Translations under genes and position numbers: made by a program
Shown: positions 1 through 9,330 of the stretch, piece by piece
Numbering within the stretch: position 1 is the first letter of the stretch
Layout: each line of letters starts with the position of its first letter
From: Lentinula raphanica
Lineage: Eukaryota > Basidiomycota > Agaricomycetes > Agaricales > Omphalotaceae
Assembly (NCBI GenBank): GCA_027919835.1
Contig: JANVFP010000002.1
Coordinates: 1,736,001-1,800,000 of the forward strand
Length of the DNA stretch: 64,000 nt
Direction of reading: 5' to 3'
Notes under the pieces: generated by a model
What the model saw: only the letters and a program-made list of their open reading frames with translations
Database searches by the model: none
Told to the model about the DNA's origin: nothing

Positions 1-573
1 CTTTATTGGAATGTAGTATATCAATTATGTATGATAGAGGAGCAGCACTCTCAAGATAATGTGAAAGAGGTTTGGCTCGAGTTGGTACATCTCATTGCGA
101 CTCGCGTCGCAACAAATTCAACAGTTCAAGTTGAAGTTGAACGAAAAAAATCACGCTGACAAATCCCAAGGAAAGAGCATCTGACTGAAAGGGTCGGGAC
201 CCGGACTGATGTTGTAACCGGAACCGGTGGCTGTACATGATCTGAGTCCAAATCGGGACTCAGGTATCCACAGATGTACGAAACAAGCCAAAAAAAATTC
301 CTGGCAACAAAAAAATTCGGCCGGCCGGCAATCGTGACTGGGCGTTAAAGTACCTAGCTCAGTGAGTTTACATAAGCGTTAAGATCACGTGATATACCTG
401 TATGAGGGTGTAGACTTGGTGTAGACTCCGAAGACTCAAGAGTACTGGTACTTAGGCTGTTAGATAAGGTACAATATATGATAGTCTACTTGAGACTCAG
501 CAAGCTTCCATTTGATCACATCTATCCAGATAAGCTCTGTAAATTCTTCTATTGATTCTGACCACTTCTCATT

Positions 574-621
574 CTTTCCTCCCTTTCCCCCCTCCTCTCC
601 CTTTCCCCCCTCCTCTCCCTT
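574..621. repeat. Polypyrimidine tandem repeat
   Basis: A C/T-only tract contains two copies of a unit of about 18 bases of the form CCCTTTCCCCCCTCCTCT. It could form triplex-type structures, but no function can be assigned. Confidence 0.8.
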
Positions 622-904
622 ATCAACCTCAGAAACTGAGTGTTTGCTCCTTTGTTTATGTATCTGCATGATTGTGATTCCCCTATCAAATTGGCAAAAG
701 GTAAAAAACTGAAATTGAAGATCATGATTACAGAAAAAAATTATGTTCTGTGCCAAAACAGTGTTCGTGATTTGGATTGTGACCGTGCTTTCAAAAAATA
801 TTTCGCTGATTGGAGAAAAAAGACGCAATCATGATGCAAACAAAATAAATTTAAGTCACACAATTTCAAAGAAAATTTTTCGTCGTGATCATCATATATT
901 TTTC

Positions 905-1000
905 GCGGCAATCGTGACCAGAACAATATTTTTTAGAAATTGTCATGATCACGACAATATTTTTTGGTATTTACTGTGATCACGACAATATTTTTTCATT
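905..1000. repeat. Degenerate tandem repeat (GATCACGACAATATTTTTT)
   Basis: Three neighbouring copies of a motif like GATCACGACAATATTTTTT occur about 32-34 bases apart; the first is diverged. A weaker relative lies just upstream near 885. Confidence 0.65.
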
Positions 1001-1243
1001 TCTATGCTACTTTTTTTTTCATGTATTTTTGTCCAATACGGACCCCCATAAGCGTGTGTTGTTAGGACCGATGACAAAGTCACCTCCCTTCCAACTGCTG
1101 AGATCGCAAGGCAAGCCCCGCTTTAAGTATGGACACCACCCCAGGAAATGCATTACGCACTGGACATCATGACAATGTCTGTGTGTGGGACTCTGCACTG
1201 GCAACACGATGTAGAGCTGAAGAAGTTAGTTTTTTACCGAAGA

Positions 1244-1273
1244 GGAGATGACCGACCGTAGTCGGTCATCTCC
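1244..1273 (-). other. Perfect hairpin at the LINE 3' end
   Basis: A 13-bp perfect stem (GGAGATGACCGAC and its complement) encloses a 4-base loop. It lies immediately before the GGTAAAAAAC end of the LINE on the minus strand. In LINEs a 3' UTR hairpin can be the structure the reverse transcriptase recognises on its own RNA; that role is inferred here. Confidence 0.8.
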
Positions 1274-1293
1274 CATGTTTAACTTACCTGTAC

Positions 1294-1829
1294 TTACCCA
1301 ATGCCAGTCGGTAGACCCACTAAAACCCCGGCCTCCCCCATCCAATCTTCAGGGAGGTTGTCCTGTTCCGTCAGAACTTCCTGCCAGGTTCTTTCTACCA
1401 CTCTTTTGTCTAGCTGGCCTTTCAGGAATTTCCCATTCATCAACAAGCAGTCAAGTTCCAGTCTGCTTTCGATTGTGGTCTTCCATCTCTTCTGCACTTC
1501 CACATCTGATATTTCTCTTCCTTGGATCACTCTCTCACAGCGTACTTTCCATATCAGTTGTGATGATTCCGAGACTAGGATGCGGAATAGCCGGGAGTCA
1601 CCTGCTAGATGCTTCTTCTTTTCGTCCACCATTTTCACGAGTCCACAGCTAAGGATTAACCCGAAGGAAATCTCCGGCCATTCAGATTTCTTCCTTTCCC
1701 ACAGGGATTTTGCGAGGGACCATACTAGGCTCTGACCAGAGCCCTCACATTCAGTCAGTATATGTTCCATTGATTCCGTGTCGCCACAATGCATGCAGTT
1801 TGCTCGCTGCTCGAAGGTGGGGATGTTTA
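1294..1829 (-). pseudogene. LINE ORF2 C-terminus with zinc-binding motif
   Basis: The translated minus strand shows CMHCGDTESMEHILTEC, the CxxC-x(7-8)-H-x(4)-C zinc motif found after RNase H in Tad1-type LINE proteins. It is followed by about 140 residues rich in Trp and Leu. The segment is separated from the RNase H part by the element at 1830-2023. When that element is removed with one TSD copy, the frame reads straight through as GDYWTNIPTFEQRANC. The fragment has no independent start. Confidence 0.85.
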
Positions 1830-2023
1830 CATCAGAAAAACTGATCAGGTGCCTAGGCTGCCTAGAGATACCCCCAAAACTTCAGCAGTCTGAAAACTTT
1901 GAATTTGCCTGAAAAAGCCTGAGCAAGCCTGAGTTTGCCTCAGATTTCTTTGAGTGCTTTGGGAGAGCCTAAGTTTTGGGGGGTATCTCTGGGTTACCTA
2001 GGCCAAGGGTATTTTTCCTGATG
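1830..2023. mobile_element. CATCAG-family MITE 1 (194 bp)
   Basis: The termini are CATCAGAAAAAC and ATTTTTCCTGATG, with the subterminal block GAGATACCCCC near the left end and GGGGGGTATCTCT near the right end. The two flanking dinucleotides are TA and TG, so the target duplication is imperfect. No ORF is carried. Confidence 0.88.
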
Positions 2024-3045
2024 TGTCCAGTAATCTCCAATCTTATATCCATTATGTGTTGTCATCCAGATGAAGTAGCGGAATTTCCTCGAGAAGTCTT
2101 TGTGTCGCAGGCTTTTCCAATATAGTTTGTTTGATGGTTCAGTTCCCTGGAGTTCATTGATCACAAACTTTGCACGGCCCACATGTGCAATGGTTGCACG
2201 TCGTTTGAGTGCCTTCTGGTATGTTTTCTTGGACATCTTTATTTCACGGATTGATTTATACGCTAACGCCTGTGTCATATTACGAAGCTTCGCTCCTGTT
2301 ACTCGGAGTTGCGGACTGATTGTTAGGTCCGCGTTGTCCCCACTTCTTTCTGTGCACCTTCTTTGGCAAGCTCATCCGCTTTCTCATTTCCTTCATTCCC
2401 TGAGTGACCTTTGATCCAGTGGAAGGTTGTGTGTCCTGATCTGGCTCGTAGGGCTGCAGTTGTTGCTTTATATTCATTGGCATTGGCTACTCCTATGTAG
2501 CCTTGGTCTTCCCATTTCTGTCGATTCTTTGTGAGTCCTTCAATGCTTGTTTTCGAGTCCGAAAAGATTGATATGTAGGTTTGCAGTAATATCCGCGGTG
2601 CGTGCTATCGTGTTTATACTGAGGATTTCACCTGATTGGTTCATTTGCGGAACTGTTTCGGGTAGACGGATGGCTGCGTTTAGTTCTTCATTTGTCGGGC
2701 AGAAGACTCCTGCCCCAGCTTTGGCATTGTCCGTTCCGTTGTTCAGGCATGATCCATCGGTGTAAATTTCCTTATTCTCTCTTTCGATTTCAATGTCTGG
2801 TTGGTGGTCGACAACTGTGTTTGTTGTGTGTCCACTGGTGAAGATCCGAAACGCATCAGTTAGTGTTCCTCGAGTCATTACCTGTCCATCAAAGGGAATG
2901 CCTTCTGAGGGTTCTTCATTTTGTTTGTTTTCGTTATCCTCAGGTTGTCTCATGTTCGGGTTGCATTTATGGGGTATCGCTCTCAAGATTTTATTTGCCC
3001 ATGAGAAACATCTGAATGGGGATTTGCAACCTTGGTGCCTTGCTG
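2024..3045 (-). pseudogene. LINE ORF2 Cys-rich segment and RNase H domain
   Basis: The minus strand encodes a full set of RNase H hallmarks: YTDGSC (first Asp), SGEIL (Glu), IFSDSKTS (second Asp) and WIKGHSGNEGNEKADELAKE (catalytic His and last Asp). They lie in two frames because of a frameshift near 2580; another frameshift near 2340 separates the following KLRNMTQALAYKSIREIK segment. Upstream of RNase H there is a Cys/His-rich stretch (CTECTAARHQGCKSPFRC) split by the element at 3046-3269. RNase H would degrade the RNA strand during reverse transcription. The frameshifts make it a pseudogene. Confidence 0.9.
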
Positions 3046-3269
3046 CATCAGGAAAAATACCTTGGGCCCAGAGAGCCTAGAGACACCCCCCAAAAGCTTA
3101 GGCTTCCCAGGCTTCCCAAAGATTCTCAAAGATTTCCAAAGATTTTCAAAGCAACTCAGGTAAGCCTGAAGACATAAGGTTGACTTAAAATCATTTCAAG
3201 AACTTAAAACTGCCTGGAATTTTGGGGGTGTCTCCAGGCAACCTGGGCCTAGATAGATTTTTCCTGATG
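3046..3269. mobile_element. CATCAG-family MITE 2 (224 bp), TSD TG
   Basis: TIRs are CATCAGGAAAAATA and ATTTTTCCTGATG, flanked on both sides by TG. GAGACACCCCCCAAAA and TTTTGGGGGTGTCTC blocks lie about 40 bp inside each end. Removing it restores the LINE reading frame. It is close in sequence to the element at 34573-34785, in opposite orientation. Confidence 0.93.
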
Positions 3270-3483
3270 TGCTGTACATTCTGTGCATCTGCAGTTTGTT
3301 CTTCAGGTGTGTCACGCAGTTCGGATTTTCTTAGCTTCCTGCTCTACATCACCAACTGTCTAAACATGATGTGTGACCCGCAGACACTCACTGTGTTTGT
3401 GGTTGTATAACCGTGATGTGTCTGGTGCTTCTGCATGGTGCCATACTGGCATTGCCCTGGTGATGTCTCTGGAGAAAGCCATT
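3270..3483 (-). pseudogene. LINE ORF2 linker fragment
   Basis: This is the piece of LINE protein between the connection region and the Cys-rich segment. Minus-strand translation gives AFSRDITRAMPVWHHAEAP, continuing in frame from RKYGTRLEG on the far side of the element at 3484-3765. It has no start of its own. Confidence 0.75.
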
Positions 3484-3765
3484 CATCAGGAAAAATATTC
3501 TCATCTCTAGAGTCCCCAGAGATACCCCCCAATTCCTAGGTAGTCTCAGAGAGCCTAGAGTATCTGAGTTCTTTGAGGCTTCTAAAAATTCTCTGGGTGC
3601 TTTCTAGTGCTTTCTAGTGCTTTCAGGTGCTTTCAGATGCTTTCAGGATCTTTCAGAATCTCTAGGATGTTTTTTGATCTTTCAAAGTTCACAAAAATCT
3701 CTGAGCAGCCTAGGAATTGGGGGGTATCTCTGGGGACTCTAGAGATGAGAATATTTTTCCTGATG
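3484..3765. mobile_element. CATCAG-family MITE 3 (282 bp), TSD TT
   Basis: TIRs are CATCAGGAAAAATATTCTC and GAGAATATTTTTCCTGATG, flanked by TT on both sides. A run of degenerate GGTGCTTTCA-type repeats fills the middle. It is nearly identical to the elements at 30667-30926 and 37296-37555, which points to recent mobility. Confidence 0.94.
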
Positions 3766-4062
3766 TTCCTTCAAGCCTTGTTCCATATTTTCGGGCAATG
3801 TTGATCATATCTTTGAGGTCTTTTGGGAGCTTGTTCGTCTGTGTGTTCTATGACTGCAAGAATACATTGATCCGTGAGTGTTCCTCAATATTGGCATATT
3901 TTCTAGGAAGGTTGCGGGCTATCAGGGCATCGGCTACATATGTCCATGTAGCCCGATTCTCACTCATGTCCAGGTAGCCTTGAAGCCAGGTGATCATGAT
4001 GGCCTCGTTCCGTGCGAGTAGGTCCAACAGATTCTTTCCTCCTTTTTCGATTGGGGCATAGA
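3766..4062 (-). pseudogene. LINE ORF2 fragment downstream of the RT thumb
   Basis: Minus-strand translation gives YAPIEKGGKNLLDLLARNEA, then WLQGYLDMSENRATWTYVAD and ALIARNLPRKYANIEEHSRI. This matches the conserved GG-NLLDI-ARNEAI-TWLKSYL block of Tad1-like LINEs. The 5' neighbour ending HINKEMI (near 5117) joins in frame when the element at 4063-5114 is removed. Confidence 0.85.
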
Positions 4063-5114
4063 CATCAGGAAAAACACTCTAGGCCTAGGCAACTGTGAGT
4101 CTCTTTAAGGCTCTCTAGAGGGCCTACATGCTTAGAAGAGCTAGAAAGCACTGAGGAAAATGGGCATTTCTTCGGCAACCTCAAAGGCATATACTTTAAT
4201 CTGAGAGCACCTCAAGAAATGGCTAATTCCTAGAGACTCTGAAAGTACCTCAATGGCCTAGGTTGCCCAGGTAACCCAGGTCACTAAACTGCTTTGAAGT
4301 GCTTTGAGGGTCTTTGAGGGTCTTTGAGGATCTTTGAGGATCTTTGAGGATCTTTGAGTGTCTTTGCAGAGCTTTTTAGCAACTTTTAATATCAAATTAA
4401 ATGAAGAAAACATCACCCAAATAGGAAATTACATAAGTGCATTGCGGAACTTTCTTAATTTAGAAGATACATGCATCAAAAATTCCAATTGACAACTGTG
4501 ACAAGATCTTGTTTCAATGATATATTTGGCCTGCCACCGTGAACCATGTACAATCAAAAAGTTTGTCACATGGTCAAAACACATCTATAGCTATATTAAC
4601 TACATGTCTACATGTTGTATATGTTATCATATCTCAATGAAGGACTTTATATATAACATTTATAGATTAGATTCTCTATATAATTTGGTAATTTAAATAG
4701 TACATTACAAAATCTTGTAATTATATAAGTCTTACATAATATAATATGATTAGAAATTACATAATACTAGAATATGACATAGAATGACATAGAATGTAAT
4801 GTAAAATAGAAATAAGAGGAATCAATTGATTTTTATTCATATTATTTGCTTCTGAAAGCATCTCAAAGCACTTCAAAGCATCTCAAAGCACCTCAAAGAC
4901 ACTCAAAGATCCTCAAAGACACTCAAAGACCCTCAAAGATCCTCAAAGCACTTCAAAGCACCCCAAAGAATACCTCAAGACTTTCAGGTGGCTGAGAGTG
5001 CCTAGGATTTGGGGGGTATCTTTGCAGGCTTTGGGGGCTCCAAAGCCTTGAAAGGCTTTAGGGGGCCTGAGAGCAGCTTTTAGTAGCTGAGGGCTCAGTA
5101 CATTTTTCCTGATG
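4063..5114. mobile_element. Long CATCAG-family element (1052 bp), TSD GA
   Basis: TIRs are CATCAGGAAAAACAC and CATTTTTCCTGATG, flanked by GA on both sides. It has mirror-image subterminal arrays: TCTTTGAGG repeats near 4300-4370 and CCTCAAAGA/CTTCAAAGCA repeats near 4850-4965. The AT-rich core has no ORF but carries a CCACCGTG...TGTACAATCAAAAA block shared, inverted, with the element at 15269-16403. Subterminal repeat arrays are typical of CACTA-like elements; that classification is inference. Confidence 0.92.
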
Positions 5115-5495
5115 GATCATCTCTTTGTTGATATGAACATGTGTCTTCTTGTCCCATAGGAAGTTTCGGATTCGTTTCTCCAGGCGGTTCTCAATATCTT
5201 TGGCATTCCTTGTACTTTTGTGAGGTATTGTGTCATCCCTCCAACTATCATTGAGATTATGAGCCGCTGTCCTTCCATGGTGGGTCGACTTTGTTCCCAT
5301 CTCTCGAGTGACTGATCTACACGTTCCAATATTCTGGACCAAGGTATGGTCTGGTTAATTCCGTTGCCTATCAGGGCTCCAAGACTGCATATGGCATCTC
5401 CTTCTCTTGCTACTTTAATGTGATCTGGTATAGGTGTTCCATCTTCTCCATTCAGGAATTGCTGTTGACGCAGTGCTTCTGTTAGGGTTGTGCCA
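5115..5495 (-). pseudogene. LINE ORF2 RT thumb/connection fragment
   Basis: Minus-strand translation contains HIKVAREGDAICSLGALIGN followed by WSRILERVDQSLERWEQS, LIISMIVGGMTQYLTKVQGM and, in another frame, EKRIRNFLWDKKTHVHINKE. This is the REGxAxxLGAxIGN block downstream of the RT catalytic core in Tad1 LINEs. One frameshift lies near 5180-5200. It is separated from the RT core by an unidentified insert. Confidence 0.85.
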
Positions 5496-6213
5496 GATAG
5501 GGTCGGAGGGGTCCGGAGATTCTGGAGTCGGACCTAGTAGGTCCTGGGATCGGACTTAGGAAGTACCGAGCAGGTAGGAAAGCGTACAAGACCCTACGGA
5601 TGGTTGTGGGACTTGGTCCTGTTATTGACCAACACCTTCTACTTGCTGCGTGTCCCTGAGGGTAGGTGACAAACGTAAGGATCCAATAGGACCGTCAGAC
5701 CGTGGGAAAGTCGGTGTCAGAGTCGGAGTTGGACCAAACAAAGAGTCGAACGGACTGGATGTGAAGGCAGAGGTTGTACTAGAGAGGACTGAAACTAGTA
5801 CCAGAGGTAACTAGGTCGTACCCAAGTCGATTTCAAGGTTAAGCCTACAGTACAAACTACTAAGGCTTATATACCAGTCTCGGAGTAATCAAGTTCCGAG
5901 GCTGTCAAGTAATTAACAATAACTATTGTAAAGTCATAACAAAAGAATGAATGTACTTATTGTAAAATAAAAGACAATAAGAGTGATAGGCATAAAGACA
6001 ATAAGGACTGTGGCTGCGCCTCCGAATCGGATCGGAGTTATACACTAATAAACAAGCAAACATTAAGTACAAGCTCCGGAGTCAGAGCCATCGGAGCTAT
6101 AAAAGCCATTGGAGTAGAAAATAACAAACATAAAATGAGTGTGAGGGGATTATAGAGGGGTCTGGATCGGAATCGGATTGGAATCGGATTGGAGTCGGAG
6201 GTATGAATATAAC
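5496..6213. mobile_element. Unidentified ~0.7 kb insert in the LINE
   Basis: The LINE protein breaks at EYWEAV (near 6214) and resumes at LTEALRQQQF (near 5490), so about 0.7 kb of foreign sequence lies between. The insert is rich in degenerate GGAGTCGGA/GAATCGGATTGG motifs at both ends and lacks CATCAG termini. I could not fix its exact ends or a target duplication, and it encodes nothing recognisable. Confidence 0.7.
6140..6205. repeat. GGAATCGGATT microsatellite-like stretch
   Basis: Tandem GAATCGGATTGG-type units occur here, related to TCGGAGTCGGA motifs at the other end of the same insert (5500-5560). Confidence 0.6.
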
Positions 6214-7169
6214 AGCTTCCCAATACTCCAGTGTTCCTAAGGGTATTATTTCAGTCTTATTTATATTGAATTTGGCACCTGAGGCCATGCACCATTTATT
6301 GAGTATTTTCTCTAGGGTTCCAAAATCGTCATCTCTGGATAAATAAACAGTTGTGTCATCTGCGAAAAAGGTTGCAATCAGTCTTTCGGGTCGGCCTGGA
6401 ATTTCCATCCCTTTCAAGTTTGATTTACGCAAAGCCTCCCTTAGTGGCTCGATTGCAATGTCAAATAGCAGGCATGATAGAGGGTCACCTTGACGGACAC
6501 CCCTTGTAACCTTGTATGGCTCACTACTCCCCAGTCCATTTACCATCACCATCGTGTTGGCATTGCTATATAGAGACTGGACTGTGTTGATAAAGTGATC
6601 TGGTATTCCATAACTCTCGAGGGCTTTCCATAGGTAGTCATGCTTGATTTTGTTGTATGCTTTCTCTTGGTCCAGGGCTACAATTGCACTGTTCTGTTCT
6701 GTTGCTTCGGCCAAGTTGATTATCAGTTTTGAAAGCCATATTTGGTCGTAGATGTGACGGCCTGGGACAAATCCTGCTTGGGCTGGGTTGATTATTGAGG
6801 GAGCCGCTCGTGCCAATTTAATGGTTAGTGCTTTGGTCATTATTTTGTAGTCCGAGTTGAGGAGTGAAATCGGGCGGTAGTTTGCGATTACTGCCTTATC
6901 TCCTTTCTTGTATAGGGGACACATCCAACTTTCCACAAAGGTAGTTCCTGGTGCCAGACCATTTGTTTCAATATCATTGAAGACCATCCGTAATGTTCCA
7001 ATAATGTTGAATGCTCTGGTTTTGTGTTTTGCTGCATTGGTAAAGCGTGCATGGATGGTCTTCCAGATTTCATAGCATATCCCTTCCAGCCCTGGAGCTT
7101 TATGATTTGCAGATAGGTGGAGGGCTTCTGCGACATCGTCATCTGATAGTCTCGTTTCCAGGTTACGGT
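6214..7169 (-). pseudogene. LINE reverse transcriptase core
   Basis: The minus strand gives an uninterrupted RT palm/fingers region. Motifs in order are KAPGLEGICYEIWK, IANYRPISLLNSDYKIMTKA, QAGFVPGRHIYDQIW, ALDQEKAYNKIKHDYLW (motif A Asp), GVRQGDPLSCLLFDIAIEPL (motif B) and FFADDTTVYL (motif C Asp-Asp). All three catalytic aspartates are kept, so this part is not decayed. It is broken on its 5' side by the element at 7170-7394 and on its 3' side by the ~0.7 kb insert. Confidence 0.95.
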
Positions 7170-7394
7170 CATCAGGAAAAGTACCCTTGGCCCAGGTAAC
7201 CCAGAGATACCCCCCAAAACCTGGGCTCTCCCAAAGCACCCAAAGAAATCTGAGGCAAACTCAGGCTTGCCCAGGCTTTTCCAGGCAAACTTAGGCTTGC
7301 TCAGGCTTTTTCAGGCAAATTCAAAGTTTTCAGACTGCTGAGGTTTTGGGGGGTATCTCTAGGCAGCCTAGGCACCAGGTCAGTTTTGCTGATG
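7170..7394. mobile_element. CATCAG-family MITE 4 (225 bp), TSD GT
   Basis: Termini are CATCAGGAAAAGTACCC and GGTCAGTTTTGCTGATG, flanked by GT on both sides. GAGATACCCCCCAAAACC and its mirror image lie inside each end. It closely resembles MITE 1, the element at 33012-33163 and the partial copy starting at 63955. It lies near the junction of the LINE and the hAT remnant. Confidence 0.93.
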
Positions 7395-9132
7395 GTGGTG
7401 ATCATCACTGATCAATCAGGGTCTGTTTCCATTACATATCGTGAACGCTGCTGACAGTCCTTTGTAGTGATATCGAAACCCTCCAAGCCTTCCAAACCCT
7501 CAAGAAAACCTTCTTGGAACTCGAAGCCTTCCCAATCCTCTTCCCGGAACTCAAAGTTGTCCAAGTCCTCTTCTGCTCCTGCTAAATCCAAACCCAAGGC
7601 CAAGAGCAAACGACCTCATCAATCTAGCTCCTCATCGGATGAGGAAGAGGAAGCTCCGCCTCGTTCTCGCAAATGCATTCGTAAGCCTACCGCGGATACG
7701 CCGCCTCCAGAGGAAGGAGCAGAGGGAGAACCAGAGAAGGATACCTTGGAATGGCACCAGTGGAACCTATTGAGTATGTTTTCTTCATTCGTGGCTGTTC
7801 GCACACGTTATTGAACAATCCTTTAGCTTTGTTGATACCCACTAAATAGAAAGCCTCTTTTTATCAACACTTCCCAAAGGTCTCTGTTGTGTGGGACGAG
7901 AAGAAGAATTTCTCCACAAATTCCAGTGCAAATACAGGTATGTTTGCTCTCTGTATATCGTAACCTACTTATTCCTGCTCCAGTGAATCGGTGATCTGTA
8001 CGAGGGCCGTAGGTGATTCCACGACAACGAACCTCAAGCGCCATGCAGATATTTGCGACGCCAAGCATGGGAAGGATATGACTACACAGTTGAAGGTCAC
8101 CTCCAGTATCCCTCGCCAGTTTCATAAGGGCGAATTCTGACTGCAGCTTATCGAATGGGTTACACGTCGCCATCGCCCGGATATCATAGTCAAGGACAAT
8201 GAACTCATGCAGATCTTCTTGTATCTGAATCCTTCCATCAAAATACCTTCTCGTATGACGCTTCGCCAAGATCTGACAACGGTCTATAACCTAACCCTTG
8301 TTGAGGTCAAGAAACTCCTCCAGGACTATACAGGTTGTTTCAACCTCATCTATGACTGTTGGACCGCAGGGAGCGGTCATGAATTTCTCTCTATCATGGT
8401 GTCATTTGTGCATCAGGGAAAGCTTGTCGTCCTCACTCTGGATCTAGTGGAGATGACGATTGCACATACTGGTCGAAACCTGGCTGCAGAGACGATCAAG
8501 GTTCTCAAGGCGTTCAATATTGCGGAACGAACTCTAGGACATACGGGCGACAACGCATCCAACAACAACAGTATGCTCAATGAGCTTGAGATCTTCTATA
8601 CCGAGTACGAAGGATCACTCGCAGGGCGTGACACATAGATTCGATGCTTCGGACACATCCTCAACCTCATGTATCAGGTAAATATTGATGCTCTGGTTCT
8701 GTTCATGTTATTGATGTTGTCTTAGGCACTTTACAATCAATTCGAGCCTCTTCTCAATAAGAAATTGACTGTGCCTGGTGTTGGAGCTGGTGCCGAAGGT
8801 GATGTAGATGAATGGCAAGATGACCCAGAGGATGACGAGCTGAGCGACGATGAAGAGGAAACACTCCGGGCTGCCCGGGATATCCTTGAGCACCGGGAGA
8901 AGGAACTCGAAACACTCTGGGCTGAGAGTGCGAGAGAACCATTGTCCGGTTTGACCCTCGAAGAGGATTCCAAGGCACCATATTCTGCCAGACTTTTGCA
9001 AAAGATTCTGATAACTGTCCAGAAGCGTTTTGCAAAATATCTGGATAGTTATCAGCAGTGCCACAAATGAATATTTAAATCATTTAAAAAAGAATTAAAA
9101 AATAATAAAAAATACTAAAAAACTGGGATTAA

Positions 9133-9201
9133 GCAACAAATCAGGCCCCGACCGTGGGGGTTAGCACTTACCCCCACATAGGGAGGGGTCTGATTTGTTG
9201 C
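9133..9201. repeat. Nested hairpin
   Basis: GCAACAAATCAG (9133-9144) pairs with CTGATTTGTTGC (9190-9201). Inside it GTGGGGGT pairs with ACCCCCAC around an 8-base loop. Confidence 0.85.
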
Positions 9202-9215
9202 CCAACATCAGGTAA

Positions 9216-9330
9216 CTAGGGTTAGGGGTTAGGGGGTTGGGGCCTGTTAGGGGTTAGGGGTTGAGGATATTTTTCATGGGTTAGGGTTTAGGGTTAGGGG
9301 TTGTGGTTGGGGGTTGGGAGGTAGCCCTAG
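9216..9330 (+). repeat. Telomere-like TTAGGG/TTAGGGG tract
   Basis: Degenerate (T)TAGGG, TTAGGGG and GGTTGGGG units occur over about 115 bp within the insert in the hAT gene. Fungal telomeres are commonly TTAGGG, so this is an interstitial telomere-like block, too degenerate and too internal to be a chromosome end. Confidence 0.75.

Larger units (their letters stand above)
1..1228. other. Gene-free low-complexity flank
   Basis: I see no convincing gene here; the open frames are short and overlap on both strands. The stretch is AT-rich, with a polypyrimidine tract near 574-621 and a degenerate ATATTTTTT repeat near 905-1000. It ends at the 3' terminus of the minus-strand LINE. Confidence 0.6.
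1229..7440 (-). mobile_element. Tad1-like non-LTR retrotransposon (LINE), 5'-truncated, riddled with insertions
   Basis: Reading the minus strand from about 7.4 kb to 1.23 kb gives, in order, reverse transcriptase, connection region, a Cys-rich segment, RNase H and a C-terminal CxxC...H...C zinc motif. This order is that of the fungal Tad1 clade ORF2. ORF1 and the endonuclease are absent: the 5' side ends against the plus-strand hAT remnant near 7.4 kb. The 3' end is a strong hairpin followed by GGTAAAAAAC. Five CATCAG-type elements and one unidentified ~0.7 kb insert interrupt it. It is a dead copy but its coding frame is recoverable across the insertion sites. Confidence 0.9.

Noticed and set aside
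460..828. 122-residue minus-strand frame at the window start
   Set aside because: Translated polypurine and AT-rich sequence, no motifs, overlapping frames on both strands.
4300..4965. CRISPR-like look of regularly repeated CTTTGAGG units
   Set aside because: Repeats are contiguous, degenerate and mirrored at the other end of a TIR element; there are no unique spacers and the organism is a eukaryote.
7412..7609. Minus-strand Glu/Leu-rich frame
   Set aside because: Antisense of the Ser/Lys-rich N-terminus of the hAT transposase.
7823..8269. 148-residue minus-strand open frame
   Set aside because: It is the shadow of the plus-strand hAT BED-finger region, whose plus-strand translation gives recognisable motifs.
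8708..9064. Overlapping minus-strand frames opposite the acidic hAT segment
   Set aside because: Low-complexity antisense of the Asp/Glu-rich transposase region; no motifs.
9216..9330. Chromosome end at the TTAGGG-like tract
   Set aside because: The tract is degenerate, only ~115 bp and flanked by transposon sequence on both sides.
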